From assembly GCA_965198715.1 (NCBI GenBank), contig CBDAPV010000001.1:1240001-1304000 (forward strand): a DNA stretch of 64,000 bases. The letters are read 5' to 3'. Under the pieces are notes generated by a model. The model was not told where the DNA came from. It did no database searches and saw only the letters and a list, made by a program, of their open reading frames with translations. Source of the DNA: RH-AL1 sp965198715 (lineage in GTDB: Bacteria > Pseudomonadota > Alphaproteobacteria > Rhizobiales > Beijerinckiaceae). This document shows, in pieces, positions 32,357 to 40,212 of the stretch (its first letter is position 1; every line of letters starts with the position of its first letter). Both the position numbers and the translations under genes were made by a program.

Positions 32357-33616
32357 ATGTTATGCGCAGTCCGAACCCGATCGCCGTGGCCTGATCCGCA
32401 CCGCGCGGCCGTGATCTCCGCCTTGGCGCTCGTCTTGGCGCTCGCCCTGGCGGCGGCGGGCATTGTTCCCGCCGGCGCACAGGGCAAGCCGGGCGGCCCG
32501 CCGTCGGTCGGCGTCATCAAGGTCGAGATGAAGCCGATCACCGAGTCGACCGAATTCATCGGCCGCATCGAGGCGATCGGCAGGGTCTCGATCGTCGCCC
32601 GCGTCACCGCCTACCTGGAGAAGGTCGATTTCGCCGACGGTGCCGAGGTCAAGAAGGGCGCCCTGCTCTACGAGCTGGAGCGGCCGCCATTCCAGGCCGA
32701 CCTCGATGCCAAGAAGGCGGTCGCCGACCAGTACGCGGCGCAGCTCACCAACGCCAACCTCGCCGAGGAGCGGGCGAGCGCGCTGCTCAAGACCAACGCC
32801 GGCGCGCAGTCGACGCTCGACGCCGCCACCGCGGCGGAGAAGGCGCTGGCGGCCCAATTGCTCGGCGCCAGGGCCAGCGTCCAGACCTCGCAGATCAACC
32901 TCGACTACACGCGCATCGCCGCGCCCATCGACGGCAAGCTCGGCTTCACCAGGATCACGCCCGGCAACGTGGTCTCGGGCTCGTCGGGCACGCTGGTGAC
33001 GCTCGTCAGCCAGGATCCGATGTACGTCGCCTTTCCGGTGGCGGTGCGCACGCTGCTCCAGCTGCGCGACAAGTACGCCGGCAACGGCGGCTTCGACGCC
33101 GTGACGATCAAGGTGCGGCTGCCCAACGGCAAGGTCTACAAGCAGGCCGGCAAGCTGAACTTCGTCGACAACACGGTGGCGACCGGCACGGACACGATCG
33201 TGCTGCGCGGCGACATCCCCAACCCGACGTTGGACATCCCCGATTCCACAGGCCGCATCCGCGAGCTCTACGACAACGAGTTCGTCACCGTGATGCTCGA
33301 GGGCGTCAAGCCGGTCGAGGTGCTGGCGATCCCGCGCTCGGCGGTGCTGCTCGACCAGCAGGGCGACTACGTCTACGTCGTCGGCGCCGACAACAAGGCC
33401 ACGCGCCGCGACGTCAAGCTCGGCACCTCGACGCCGGCCGTCGCCGCCGTCACCAGCGGCCTCAAGGTGGGCGAGCTGATCGTGAGCGAGGGCGTGCAGA
33501 GGGTGAAGAACGGCGCGGCGGTGACGCCGCAGCTGCCGACGCCGCAGCCGCCCGATCCCAAGTCGCCCGACTCCAAGTCGCCCGATCTCAAGTCGCCCGA
33601 TCTCAAGTCGCCCTGA
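32357..33616 (+). CDS. RND efflux periplasmic adaptor (membrane-fusion protein)
   Basis: A 419-residue AcrA/MexE-like adaptor. An N-terminal hydrophobic signal (VISALALVLALALAAAGIVPAGAQG) is followed by biotinyl-lipoyl and alpha-hairpin segments (FIGRIEAIGRVSIVARVTAYLEKVDFADGAEVKKG; DLDAKKAVADQYAAQLTNANLAEERASALL) and a beta-barrel part. The C-terminus ends in a four-fold DxKSP repeat (separate entry). It links the inner-membrane pump to an outer-membrane channel; no channel gene is adjacent. ATG 32357 is inferred from the signal peptide. Confidence 0.88.
   Translation: MLCAVRTRSPWPDPHRAAVISALALVLALALAAAGIVPAGAQGKPGGPPSVGVIKVEMKPITESTEFIGRIEAIGRVSIVARVTAYLEKVDFADGAEVKKGALLYELERPPFQADLDAKKAVADQYAAQLTNANLAEERASALLKTNAGAQSTLDAATAAEKALAAQLLGARASVQTSQINLDYTRIAAPIDGKLGFTRITPGNVVSGSSGTLVTLVSQDPMYVAFPVAVRTLLQLRDKYAGNGGFDAVTIKVRLPNGKVYKQAGKLNFVDNTVATGTDTIVLRGDIPNPTLDIPDSTGRIRELYDNEFVTVMLEGVKPVEVLAIPRSAVLLDQQGDYVYVVGADNKATRRDVKLGTSTPAVAAVTSGLKVGELIVSEGVQRVKNGAAVTPQLPTPQPPDPKSPDSKSPDLKSPDLKSP
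33554..33613 (+). repeat. Four tandem 15-base repeats at the adaptor 3' end
   Basis: Four consecutive 15-base units (33554, 33569, 33584, 33599) encode DPKSP, DSKSP, DLKSP and DLKSP immediately before the stop codon. The last two are identical. In-frame unit gain or loss by slippage would only change tail length, and the tail is probably flexible. Confidence 0.85.
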
Positions 33617-33637
33617 GGCGGAGGGGAGGGCGACAGC

Positions 33638-36600
33638 ATGTTTTCTTCGATCTTCGTCGACCGCCCCCGCCTCGCCATCGTCATCGCGATCGTGATCACG
33701 CTCGCCGGCGCGCTGGCGCTGCGGGCGATCCCGCTGTCGCAGTTCCCCGACATCGTGCCGCCGCAGGTGCAGGTCTCGGCGAACTATCCCGGCGCCTCCG
33801 CCCAGGTCGTCGAGGAGGCGGTCGCCCAGCCTATCGAGGCGCAGGTCGTGGGCGTCGACCAGTCGATCTACATGAAATCCGTCTCGGGCAACGACGGCAG
33901 CTACACGCTGACCGTGTCGTTCGCGCTCGGCACCAACCCGGACATCGACACCGTCAACGTCAACAACCGCGTGCAGACGGCGCAGTCGCAGCTGCCGGCC
34001 CAGGTCACCCTGCAGGGGCTGACGGTGCAGAAGCGCTCGTCCGCCGTGCTGCAGTTCATGATGCTGTATTCCGAAAACGGCAAGCAGGACCCGCTGTTCA
34101 TCACGAACTACGCGGTGATCAACGTGCTGGACGCGATCTCGCGGACGCCGGGCGTCGGCCAGGCGCTGCTGTTCGGCAAGCTCAATTATTCCATGCGCAT
34201 CTGGTTCGACATCCAGCGCCTCACGGCGCTGAACCTCGCGCCCTCCGACATCACCGCCGCGATCCAGTCGCAGAACAACCAGGCCGCCATCGGCCGCATC
34301 GGCGCGCGCCCGGTGCCCGACAACCAGCAGTACCAGATCAACCTGCAGACCACCGGCCGGCTTACCACGGCGGCGCAGTTCGGCGAGATCGTGCTGCGCG
34401 CCAACCCGGACGGCTCCAACCTCAAGATCAAGGACGTCGCCCGCGTCGAGCTCGGCGCCCAGAACGAGGACACCGAGAGCTCGCTCTCCGGCAAGCCGGC
34501 GGTGGCCATCGGCATCTACCTCTCGCCCGGCGCCAACGCCGTCTCCACCGCCGCCGCCATGGACAAGACGCTGGACGGGCTCAAGACCCGTTTTCCCGAG
34601 GGCCTGAAGACCACCGTCGTCTACGACACCACGACCTTCGTGAAGGACACGATCGGCGAGGTCATCCGCACGCTCATCGAGGCCTTCGTGCTCGTCGTAC
34701 TCGTGGTGTTCCTCTTCCTGGGTTCGCTGCGCGCCACCATCATCCCCGCCGTCGCGGTGCCGGTCAGCCTCATCGGCACCTTCGCCGTGCTGCTCACCAT
34801 CGGCTATTCCGCCAACACCGTGTCGCTGCTCGCCCTGGTGCTGGCCATCGGTATCGTCGTCGACGACGCCATCGTGGTGGTCGAGAATGTCGAGCGCGTC
34901 ATGGAGGAGGAGCCCGAGCTCTCCGTGGCGGACTGTACCAAGAAGGCGATGGGCGAGATCACCGCGCCGATCGTGGCGATCTCGCTGGTGCTGCTCTCGG
35001 TGTTCGTGCCGATCGCCTTCATCCCCGGCGTGTCCGGCCAGCTGTTCCGCCAGTTTGCCGTGACGATCTCCGTGGCGATGCTGATCTCGGCCTTGAACGC
35101 GCTGACGCTGTCGCCGGCGCTGTGCTCGATCTTCCTCCGACACGGCGGGCCGCGGCGCGGCATCATGGGCTACCTGATGCGCGGCATCGACCACGTGCGC
35201 GACGGCTTCGCCTGGACGGTGCGCCGGCTGGTCGCGGTGGCGGCGGTGTCCGTGCTCGTGGTGCTCGGCGTGGGCGCCGGCATCTACGTCCTGTCCTCGA
35301 TCACCCCGGCGGGCTTCCTGCCGGAGGAGGACCAGGGCGCCTTCTTCGTGTCGATGCAGCTGCCTGACGGGGCCTCGGTGGCGCGCACCCAGGCCGTGGT
35401 GAAGAAGGTCGAGGCGCTGATGAAGACCTACCCGCAGGTCGACAAGACCTTCGCGGTGACCGGCTTCTCGCTGCTCGACGCCGCCAACGAGGCCAACAAC
35501 GGCTTCATGGTGGTCAAGCTGAAGCCGTTCGCCGAGCGCACGGCGCCGGGCGACTCTGCCCAGGCGCTGATCCGCAAGGTCTTCGCCGACGCCTCGAGCA
35601 TCCGCGAGGCCAACATCATCGCCTTCAACCTGCCGCCGATCATCGGCCTCTCGACCTCGGGCGGCTTCGAATACGTCCTCGAGGCGCTGGAGGGGCAGGA
35701 TCCGGTACAGAACGCCAGCGTCATGCAGGGGCTGCTCGCCGCCTCCAACGCCAGCCCGCTGCTGACCCGGGTGTTCTCCACCTACACCGCGACGACGCCC
35801 TCGATCTTCCTCGACATCGATCGCGTCAAGGCGCAGGCGCTCGGCGTCAGCGTCGGTTCCATCTTCGACACGCTCGGGGCCACGCTGGGCGGCAGCTACA
35901 TCAACAACTTCAACATCTTCGGCCGCGTCTGGCAGGTCAACATCGAGGGCGAGGCGCAGGACCGGCGGCAGGCTTCGGACATCGACCAGATCTATGTGCG
36001 CAACCGAACCAACGAGATGGTCCCGATGGCGTCGCTGGCGTCGAGCCGCATCGTGCTGGGGCCGCAGATCATCACGCGCTACAACAACTACCGGGCGATC
36101 TCGGTGCAGGGTTCGCCCGCCCCCGGAATCTCCTCCGGCACGGCGCTGCAGACCATGGCCGACATCTCGGCCAGGACGCTGCCTTCGGGCTACGGCTTCG
36201 AATGGACCGGTACCGCCTACCAGGAGCACGAGGCCGGCTCCAAGACCGGCACGATCCTGGCGCTCGCTTTGCTCTTCGCCTTCCTGTTCCTGGTCGCGCT
36301 CTACGAGAGCTGGATGATCCCGGTGCCGGTGCTGCTGTCGGTCTCGGTCGGCGTCGCCGGCTCCTACGCGATGATCCTTTTCGCCGGGCTCTCGCTCGAC
36401 CTCTACGCGCAGATCGGCCTCGTGGTGCTGATCGCGCTGGCCGCCAAGAACGCCATCCTGATCGTCGAATTCGCCAAGGACGAGCGCGAGAAGGGCACCA
36501 GCATCGTCGAGGCGGCGATCCTCGGCTCGAAGATGCGGTTTCGCGCCGTGATGATGACCTCGATCGCCTTCATCGCCGGCCTCTACCCGCTGGTCGTCGC

Positions 36601-36775
36601 CCAGGGCGCGGCGCAGATCTCGCGTCGCGGCGTCGGCACGCCGGTGTTCGGCGGCATGATCGCCGCTTCGGCGCTCGGCATCTTCCTGATCCCGATGCTC
36701 TACGTCACCTTCCAGACCCTGCGCGAGCACCGCTGGCGCCGGCCCAAGGCGCCGAAGAGCGGTGAGCCCGCCTGA
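33638..36775 (+). CDS. RND multidrug efflux pump, HAE1 family
   Basis: A 1045-residue AcrB/MexF-type inner-membrane proton-drug antiporter. The opening SIFVDRPRLAIVIAIVITLAGALAL, twelve expected membrane helices, the proton-relay pair in TM4 (GIVVDDAIVVVENVERV) and the TM10 Lys (GLVVLIALAAKNAILIVEFAKDERE) are present. It exports amphiphilic compounds with the upstream adaptor, from which it is separated by 21 bases with GGAGGG in between. Substrate range cannot be inferred. A nearby regulator is not obvious except the divergent PAS kinase. Confidence 0.94.
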   Translation: MFSSIFVDRPRLAIVIAIVITLAGALALRAIPLSQFPDIVPPQVQVSANYPGASAQVVEEAVAQPIEAQVVGVDQSIYMKSVSGNDGSYTLTVSFALGTNPDIDTVNVNNRVQTAQSQLPAQVTLQGLTVQKRSSAVLQFMMLYSENGKQDPLFITNYAVINVLDAISRTPGVGQALLFGKLNYSMRIWFDIQRLTALNLAPSDITAAIQSQNNQAAIGRIGARPVPDNQQYQINLQTTGRLTTAAQFGEIVLRANPDGSNLKIKDVARVELGAQNEDTESSLSGKPAVAIGIYLSPGANAVSTAAAMDKTLDGLKTRFPEGLKTTVVYDTTTFVKDTIGEVIRTLIEAFVLVVLVVFLFLGSLRATIIPAVAVPVSLIGTFAVLLTIGYSANTVSLLALVLAIGIVVDDAIVVVENVERVMEEEPELSVADCTKKAMGEITAPIVAISLVLLSVFVPIAFIPGVSGQLFRQFAVTISVAMLISALNALTLSPALCSIFLRHGGPRRGIMGYLMRGIDHVRDGFAWTVRRLVAVAAVSVLVVLGVGAGIYVLSSITPAGFLPEEDQGAFFVSMQLPDGASVARTQAVVKKVEALMKTYPQVDKTFAVTGFSLLDAANEANNGFMVVKLKPFAERTAPGDSAQALIRKVFADASSIREANIIAFNLPPIIGLSTSGGFEYVLEALEGQDPVQNASVMQGLLAASNASPLLTRVFSTYTATTPSIFLDIDRVKAQALGVSVGSIFDTLGATLGGSYINNFNIFGRVWQVNIEGEAQDRRQASDIDQIYVRNRTNEMVPMASLASSRIVLGPQIITRYNNYRAISVQGSPAPGISSGTALQTMADISARTLPSGYGFEWTGTAYQEHEAGSKTGTILALALLFAFLFLVALYESWMIPVPVLLSVSVGVAGSYAMILFAGLSLDLYAQIGLVVLIALAAKNAILIVEFAKDEREKGTSIVEAAILGSKMRFRAVMMTSIAFIAGLYPLVVAQGAAQISRRGVGTPVFGGMIAASALGIFLIPMLYVTFQTLREHRWRRPKAPKSGEPA

Positions 36776-36913
36776 GCCCGGCGCGGCGGCTTCGGCCTGC
36801 GCGCGCAGCACCGCCCGGTATCGCTCCACGGCCTCGGGCCCGAGCGGATGCCGGACGAGGCGATCGAAGATCGGCTGCAGGCGCCCCTCGGGCGCGAAAG
36901 CGCGTGCGGTCAT
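36776..36913 (-). CDS. Small 'LQPIF' ORF, second copy (no stop seen)
   Basis: Starts at ATG 36913 with a textbook AAGGAG seven to eight bases upstream. The first 40 residues (FAPEGRLQPIF, then PLGPEAVERYRAVL) share about a third to half identical positions with the ORF before leuS (9295). The frame is not closed: it would run on antisense into the RND pump gene, so the coordinates given stop at that gene's end. Either the 3' end has been lost or the stop was removed by rearrangement. Family not recognised. Confidence 0.45.
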
Positions 36914-37200
36914 GGTGAGCTCCTTTAGCTTGGTGGCGCGAGGCGTCGGCTCTCGGGACACGAGGGGGCACGCCGCGGCTCGACGTCGTGAAGACGAAGC
37001 CCGGACCGATGCCGACGATGGTGGATGGTGGGTCCGGAGGCGAAGCTCGGGACGCGCGAAGACTTTAGCGGAAACGGCATCTTCGGCAAGAGTACCGAGA
37101 CGTCCGGTGCCCGGCACGTGCAGGGCCGCAGAGCGGACACCTGTCCGATCGGAGAAGACAATTCTCCACGCGTCGCTTGATCGCCGTTGATCGCGGTCCT
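36914..37200. other. Intergenic region without a supported gene
   Basis: Between the small minus-strand ORF and the paired palindrome at 37202. Open frames exist on both strands but none has a ribosome-binding site with a plausible product. The promoter and leader of the small ORF, if real, must lie in this part. Confidence 0.4.
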
Positions 37201-37201
37201 T

Positions 37202-37348
37202 CCCTTCTCCCCTTGCGGGAGAAGGTGGCGCGAAGCGCCGGATGAGGGGTCGGGTCACCTTTCCCGGTCGCCCGCGCAGACAGCGCCATCGAGATCGCCC
37301 GACCCCTCATCCGCCCTTCGGGCCCCTTCTCCCGCAAGGGGAGAAGGC
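37202..37348. repeat. Paired palindromic intergenic element, second copy
   Basis: Same element as at 20611-20790: CCTTCTCCCCTTGCGGGAGAAGG ... GGATGAGGGGTCGGG on the left and the inverted copy CCCGACCCCTCATCCG ... GGGGAGAAGG on the right, with a 40-base centre that differs. It forms two long hairpins or one large cruciform. It lies between the small ORF and the rpmI promoter. Confidence 0.8.
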
Positions 37349-37404
37349 AACCTTCCGTGAAGCGTCGCGGCCCTGCGGCTGCCGCCCCGCGCCGGGGCGC
37401 GATC

Positions 37405-37432
37405 TTGCTTTCCGTCGATCCTCGCGTATAAG
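37405..37432 (+). promoter_or_regulatory. Promoter of rpmI-rplT
   Basis: -35 TTGCTT (37405-37410), a 16-base spacer and -10 TATAAG (37427-37432), close to the housekeeping consensus. The predicted transcription start near 37439 leaves a leader of about 120 bases before rpmI that contains a terminator-like hairpin. Confidence 0.6.
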
Positions 37433-37442
37433 CGACGGCTTC

Positions 37443-37487
37443 GAACCGCCCGGCCGTAAAGGGCTGCCGTGGCGGTTCTTTCGTTTC
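37443..37487 (+). promoter_or_regulatory. Attenuator-like hairpin in the rpmI-rplT leader
   Basis: Arms GAACCGCC (37443-37450) and GGCGGTTC (37471-37478) pair perfectly, with an inner CGGC/GCCG extension, and are followed by TTTCGTTTCG. It starts just after the predicted transcription start. Ribosomal-protein leaders, including L20 operons in other bacteria, are often regulated in this way. Attenuation here is inference from structure and position. Confidence 0.45.
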
Positions 37488-37560
37488 GTTCGCGAGACGC
37501 GGCGGCGCGCTGGTGCCGACCGGACACCAAGATGGGCCTCAGAAACCCACGGAGACCGAA

Positions 37561-37761
37561 ATGCCCAAGCTGAAGACGAAGTCGGGCGCTGCCAAGCGCT
37601 TCAAGATTACCGGGACCGGCAAGGTCGTCTACACTCAGGCCGGCAAGCGCCACGGCATGATCAAGCGGAGCAACAAGCAGATCCGCAACCTGCGCGGCAC
37701 CAACGTCCTGTTCAAGACCGACGGTGACAACGTGAAGAAGTACTTCCTGCCCAACGGCTGA
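37561..37761 (+). CDS. rpmI: 50S ribosomal protein L35
   Basis: A 66-residue basic protein beginning MPKLKTKSGAAKRFKITGTGK, with HGMIKRSNKQIRNLRGT, the standard L35 sequence. ATG 37561 follows GGAGA. It is followed 44 bases later by rplT in the usual order; infC is not upstream here and pheS is not downstream. Confidence 0.97.
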   Translation: MPKLKTKSGAAKRFKITGTGKVVYTQAGKRHGMIKRSNKQIRNLRGTNVLFKTDGDNVKKYFLPNG

Positions 37762-37805
37762 AGCCGCTTCCTCCCTGACACCCTCATCTTGAAAGGATCG
37801 CCATC

Positions 37806-38165
37806 ATGGCTCGCGTAAAGCGCGGCGTCGCCGCCCATGCCAAGCACAAGAAGACCCTGAGCGCGGCGAAAGGCTTCTATGGCCGCCGCAAGAACACCAT
37901 CCGGACCGCCAAGGCCGCCGTCGACCGTTCGATGCAATATGCGACGCGCGACCGCAAGGTGCGCAAGCGCGAGTTCCGCTCGCTGTGGATCCAGCGCCTC
38001 AACGCCGCCGTGCGCGCGCTGGACCTGACCTATTCGCGCTTCATCGACGGCCTCAACCGCGCCGGCATCGAGATCGACCGCAAGGTGCTCTCCGACCTCG
38101 CCATCCGCGAGCCGGCGACCTTCACCGCGATCGTCGAGAAGGCCAAGGCCGCCCTGGCGGCCTAG
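37806..38165 (+). CDS. rplT: 50S ribosomal protein L20
   Basis: A 119-residue L20: MARVKRGVAAHAKHKKTL, GFYGRRKNTIRTAKAAVDRS and SRFIDGLNRAGIEIDRKVLSDLA. It is an early 23S rRNA-binding assembly protein and in several bacteria the repressor of its own operon, which fits the structured leader upstream. GAAAGGA precedes the ATG. Confidence 0.97.
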   Translation: MARVKRGVAAHAKHKKTLSAAKGFYGRRKNTIRTAKAAVDRSMQYATRDRKVRKREFRSLWIQRLNAAVRALDLTYSRFIDGLNRAGIEIDRKVLSDLAIREPATFTAIVEKAKAALAA

Positions 38166-38183
38166 GGCTTCTCCGGTTCGCCC

Positions 38184-38263
38184 GTCACTGTGAGCGAAGC
38201 AACCCGAAGCCGACGGAGTTCATCGTCGGCCCCTGGGTTGCCTGGCCTCCGGCTCGCAATGAC
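38184..38263. repeat. Inverted intergenic repeat after rplT
   Basis: GTCACTGTGAGCGAAGCAACCC at the left and GGGTTGCCTGGCCTCCGGCTCGCAATGAC at the right form a long imperfect hairpin. This is the common 'GTCATTGCGAGCGAAGCAA' class of alphaproteobacterial intergenic repeat. It may serve as a 3' end for rpmI-rplT, since no U-tract terminator follows rplT. Confidence 0.65.
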
Positions 38264-38309
38264 CGAGGCTAATGATCGCGCTCTTCCCGACATCTCAAGG
38301 CCATCCGCC

Positions 38310-38495
38310 TCAGAAGTCGCAGGCCAATCCCTTGATTTCCCAGTCGCCGTAGCGCACCGGCTCCTTGCCGCCGCGGCCATGGATCTCGCGCGGACCTGCT
38401 TCGGCTTCCGTCGCCTCGCGCCGTCGCAGCTCCGCCTCGGCAAGGGCTCTTTGCGCCTCGGGCGTCAAGGATTTCTGCATCTCGTTCTCGCTCAT
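38310..38495 (-). CDS. DUF1674 protein, SDHAF4-like assembly factor
   Basis: A 61-residue protein ending in GGKEPVRYGDWEIKGLACDF, the DUF1674 signature that is shared with mitochondrial SDHAF4. SDHAF4 protects flavinylated SdhA before succinate dehydrogenase assembly; a similar role is inferred here. ATG 38495 overlaps the stop of the upstream gene (TGATG), so the two are coupled. Confidence 0.85.
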   Translation of the reverse strand: MSENEMQKSLTPEAQRALAEAELRRREATEAEAGPREIHGRGGKEPVRYGDWEIKGLACDF

Positions 38496-38932
38496 CAGAT
38501 CGCCTGCTGGTTCTTGTCTTCCTCGAGCGCGCAACCGGTGATGCGCCACTCGCCCTCGACCTTCTCGAAGGAATAGATCGCCGCCCACACTGTGCCGTCG
38601 GCCGCCACGATGGTCACCTTCTGCAACGGACCGTGGGGCGAGGATTCCACGCCCGTGAAGGTCCTGCTCTTCGGCTTGATCAGCGCCGCGTAATGATCCT
38701 TGACCATCGCGAAGAACTTGGCCGGATCGGGAAATTGATCGCGGATCGCCGGCGCGGCGAAGACTTCCGCCGCCGCACTATCGCCCCGGGCAAAGGCGTC
38801 CAGCTGCTTGGCGACGATGTCCTGCAGCGCCGTCTTGGTGCCAGGGTCGTAGTCCTCCGCCACAGCCGCACTCGCCAGCATCATCGCGGCCGCGAAGGCC
38901 AGAGCCACCGTTCTCGATCTCGCACCCATCAT
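38495..38932 (-). CDS. DUF4864 secreted protein
   Basis: A 145-residue protein with a signal peptide (SRTVALAFAAAMMLASAAVAED, cleavage after AVA). The mature part (LQDIVAKQLDAFARGDSAAAEVFAAPAIRDQFPD...FFAMVKDHYAAL) and its C-terminal VWAAIYSFEKVEGEWRITGCAL match DUF4864. Its SnoaL/NTF2-like look suggests small-molecule binding, but no function is known. First gene of a two-gene unit with the SDHAF4-like gene. Confidence 0.78.
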   Translation of the reverse strand: MMGARSRTVALAFAAAMMLASAAVAEDYDPGTKTALQDIVAKQLDAFARGDSAAAEVFAAPAIRDQFPDPAKFFAMVKDHYAALIKPKSRTFTGVESSPHGPLQKVTIVAADGTVWAAIYSFEKVEGEWRITGCALEEDKNQQAI

Positions 38933-39062
38933 CCCGCCGTCTCCGACCTTGCTGTAACGTAAGGCGAGACGTGCGCGCTGGCGAGAGGCGCGGCGCCGCA
39001 TCTTCTTCGCTCGGGCCCGGCGGGCGCCTGCCCCGGCGAAGCGCCGCAGGCGGGATCCAGGC

Positions 39063-39815
39063 TTACGGGCAAGGGAAGAACGTGCCGAAGCCGTCGTCGC
39101 CGACGCGGCGCAGGTAGGAGTGGAACAGGTCGTAGGCGGCCTTCTGCGAGGGCGACACCCGTCCGTACAGCGGCGGCGCATCGCCCAGCCGCGCCTCGGG
39201 CACCAGCGCGATGGGACAGGACGAGGGGGTGAGTTGGCCGCCACGCCCGACGTTGAGCGTCGTCAGCAGCCCATACATCTCGCCGTGGATGGTCGGCCTG
39301 CCCAGGATCGCGAGCCGATACTGGCCGAGGACGTCGGTGACGAGGTAGATCGTGCCCGACTGCGGCGGCACCGAGACGAAGCCGGTCTGGGCGAAGGGCG
39401 CGTCGAGCCGCTCGGCCTCCCGGAACACCAGGCGGTCCTCGGCTGCCTCCCAGGCGATCTCGATGGAATAGGCGAAGATCGAATCCGGCGCCCCGAAAGA
39501 CGGGCGCAGCGTCAGGTAGCGTCCCTCGAGCCAAGCGGCGCCGTCGCGCGCGTACGCCGCGGAGGTGACGGCCTTGCCCGGCGGCGGCACCCGGTCGGCG
39601 GAACGCAGGCTCACGCCGAGCGCCTCCTCCAGCCGCACCGTGGTGGCCAGGGTGAACGGTCGCCGCCCGGCCAGGGCCTTCTCGAGGGTCGAGATCGAGA
39701 TGCGGGCGGCATCGGCGAGGGCCTGTCGCGACTGGCGCCGGCGGGCGAGCGCCTCGCGGACGGCCTGCGCGATGGCGCGGCTCTGGTCTTCGGGCAGGTC
39801 GGTGTCGGCGGTCAT
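39063..39815 (-). CDS. XRE-family transcriptional regulator
   Basis: A 250-residue protein. The N-terminal 70 residues form a helix-turn-helix (REALARRRQSRQALADAARISISTLEKALAGRRPFTLATTVRLEEALGVSL). The rest (about 90-245) has no obvious named domain but contains a beta-rich pattern (GRYLTLRPSFG...IYLVTDVLGQYRLAILGRPTIHGEMYGLLTTL), possibly a ligand-binding part. ATG 39815 is chosen over a start 19 codons upstream. Target genes unknown. Confidence 0.72.
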   Translation of the reverse strand: MTADTDLPEDQSRAIAQAVREALARRRQSRQALADAARISISTLEKALAGRRPFTLATTVRLEEALGVSLRSADRVPPPGKAVTSAAYARDGAAWLEGRYLTLRPSFGAPDSIFAYSIEIAWEAAEDRLVFREAERLDAPFAQTGFVSVPPQSGTIYLVTDVLGQYRLAILGRPTIHGEMYGLLTTLNVGRGGQLTPSSCPIALVPEARLGDAPPLYGRVSPSQKAAYDLFHSYLRRVGDDGFGTFFPCP

Positions 39816-39920
39816 CGCGCAGAATCCGCGTGGCGTCGCGGCCACCACGCACAAAACCTCACACGATGACAAGCGCCGGCGCGCATGGTCCGCGCCGGCG
39901 TTCGATGGAAGGTGCCCGCG

Positions 39921-40097
39921 TCAGCGCCGGACGAAGTTCATGATCAGCGACACCACGAGCAGGATGATCGCGACGTAGAAGATGATGGTGCCGACCTGCG
40001 AGGCCGCACCGGCGGCGCCGCCGAAGCCGAGGAAACCGGCGACGATGGCGATGACGAGAAAGACGAGAGCCCAATAGAGAAGATTGCCGACGCCCAT
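39921..40097 (-). CDS. DUF1328 (YtjA-like) small membrane protein
   Basis: A 58-residue protein, MGVGNLLYWALVFLVIAIVA at the start, then GFLGFGGAAGAASQVGTIIFYVAIILLVVSLIMNF. Two hydrophobic helices flank a glycine/alanine turn, the DUF1328 pattern. These proteins are membrane-embedded and often stress-induced, with unknown function. GGAGG lies upstream of the ATG on the minus strand. Confidence 0.85.
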   Translation of the reverse strand: MGVGNLLYWALVFLVIAIVAGFLGFGGAAGAASQVGTIIFYVAIILLVVSLIMNFVRR

Positions 40098-40212
40098 GGC
40101 GCGTGCCTCCAGGTTTGTACCTCGCCTGGAACGGCGCCCCGAAGGCCGAGTTCCGCTAGTGCGAAGTTTCCAAAGGACTTTCTAGTCTAACATGCCGGTT
40201 GGCCAGGCGCTC

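Noticed and set aside
32360..37258. A 1632-codon open frame on the minus strand opposite the RND operon
   Set aside because: Composition is that of an antisense shadow of a GC-rich coding region (Arg/His/Asp/Gly-rich, no domain). The plus-strand RND genes explain it fully, except for the first 46 codons of the LQPIF ORF.
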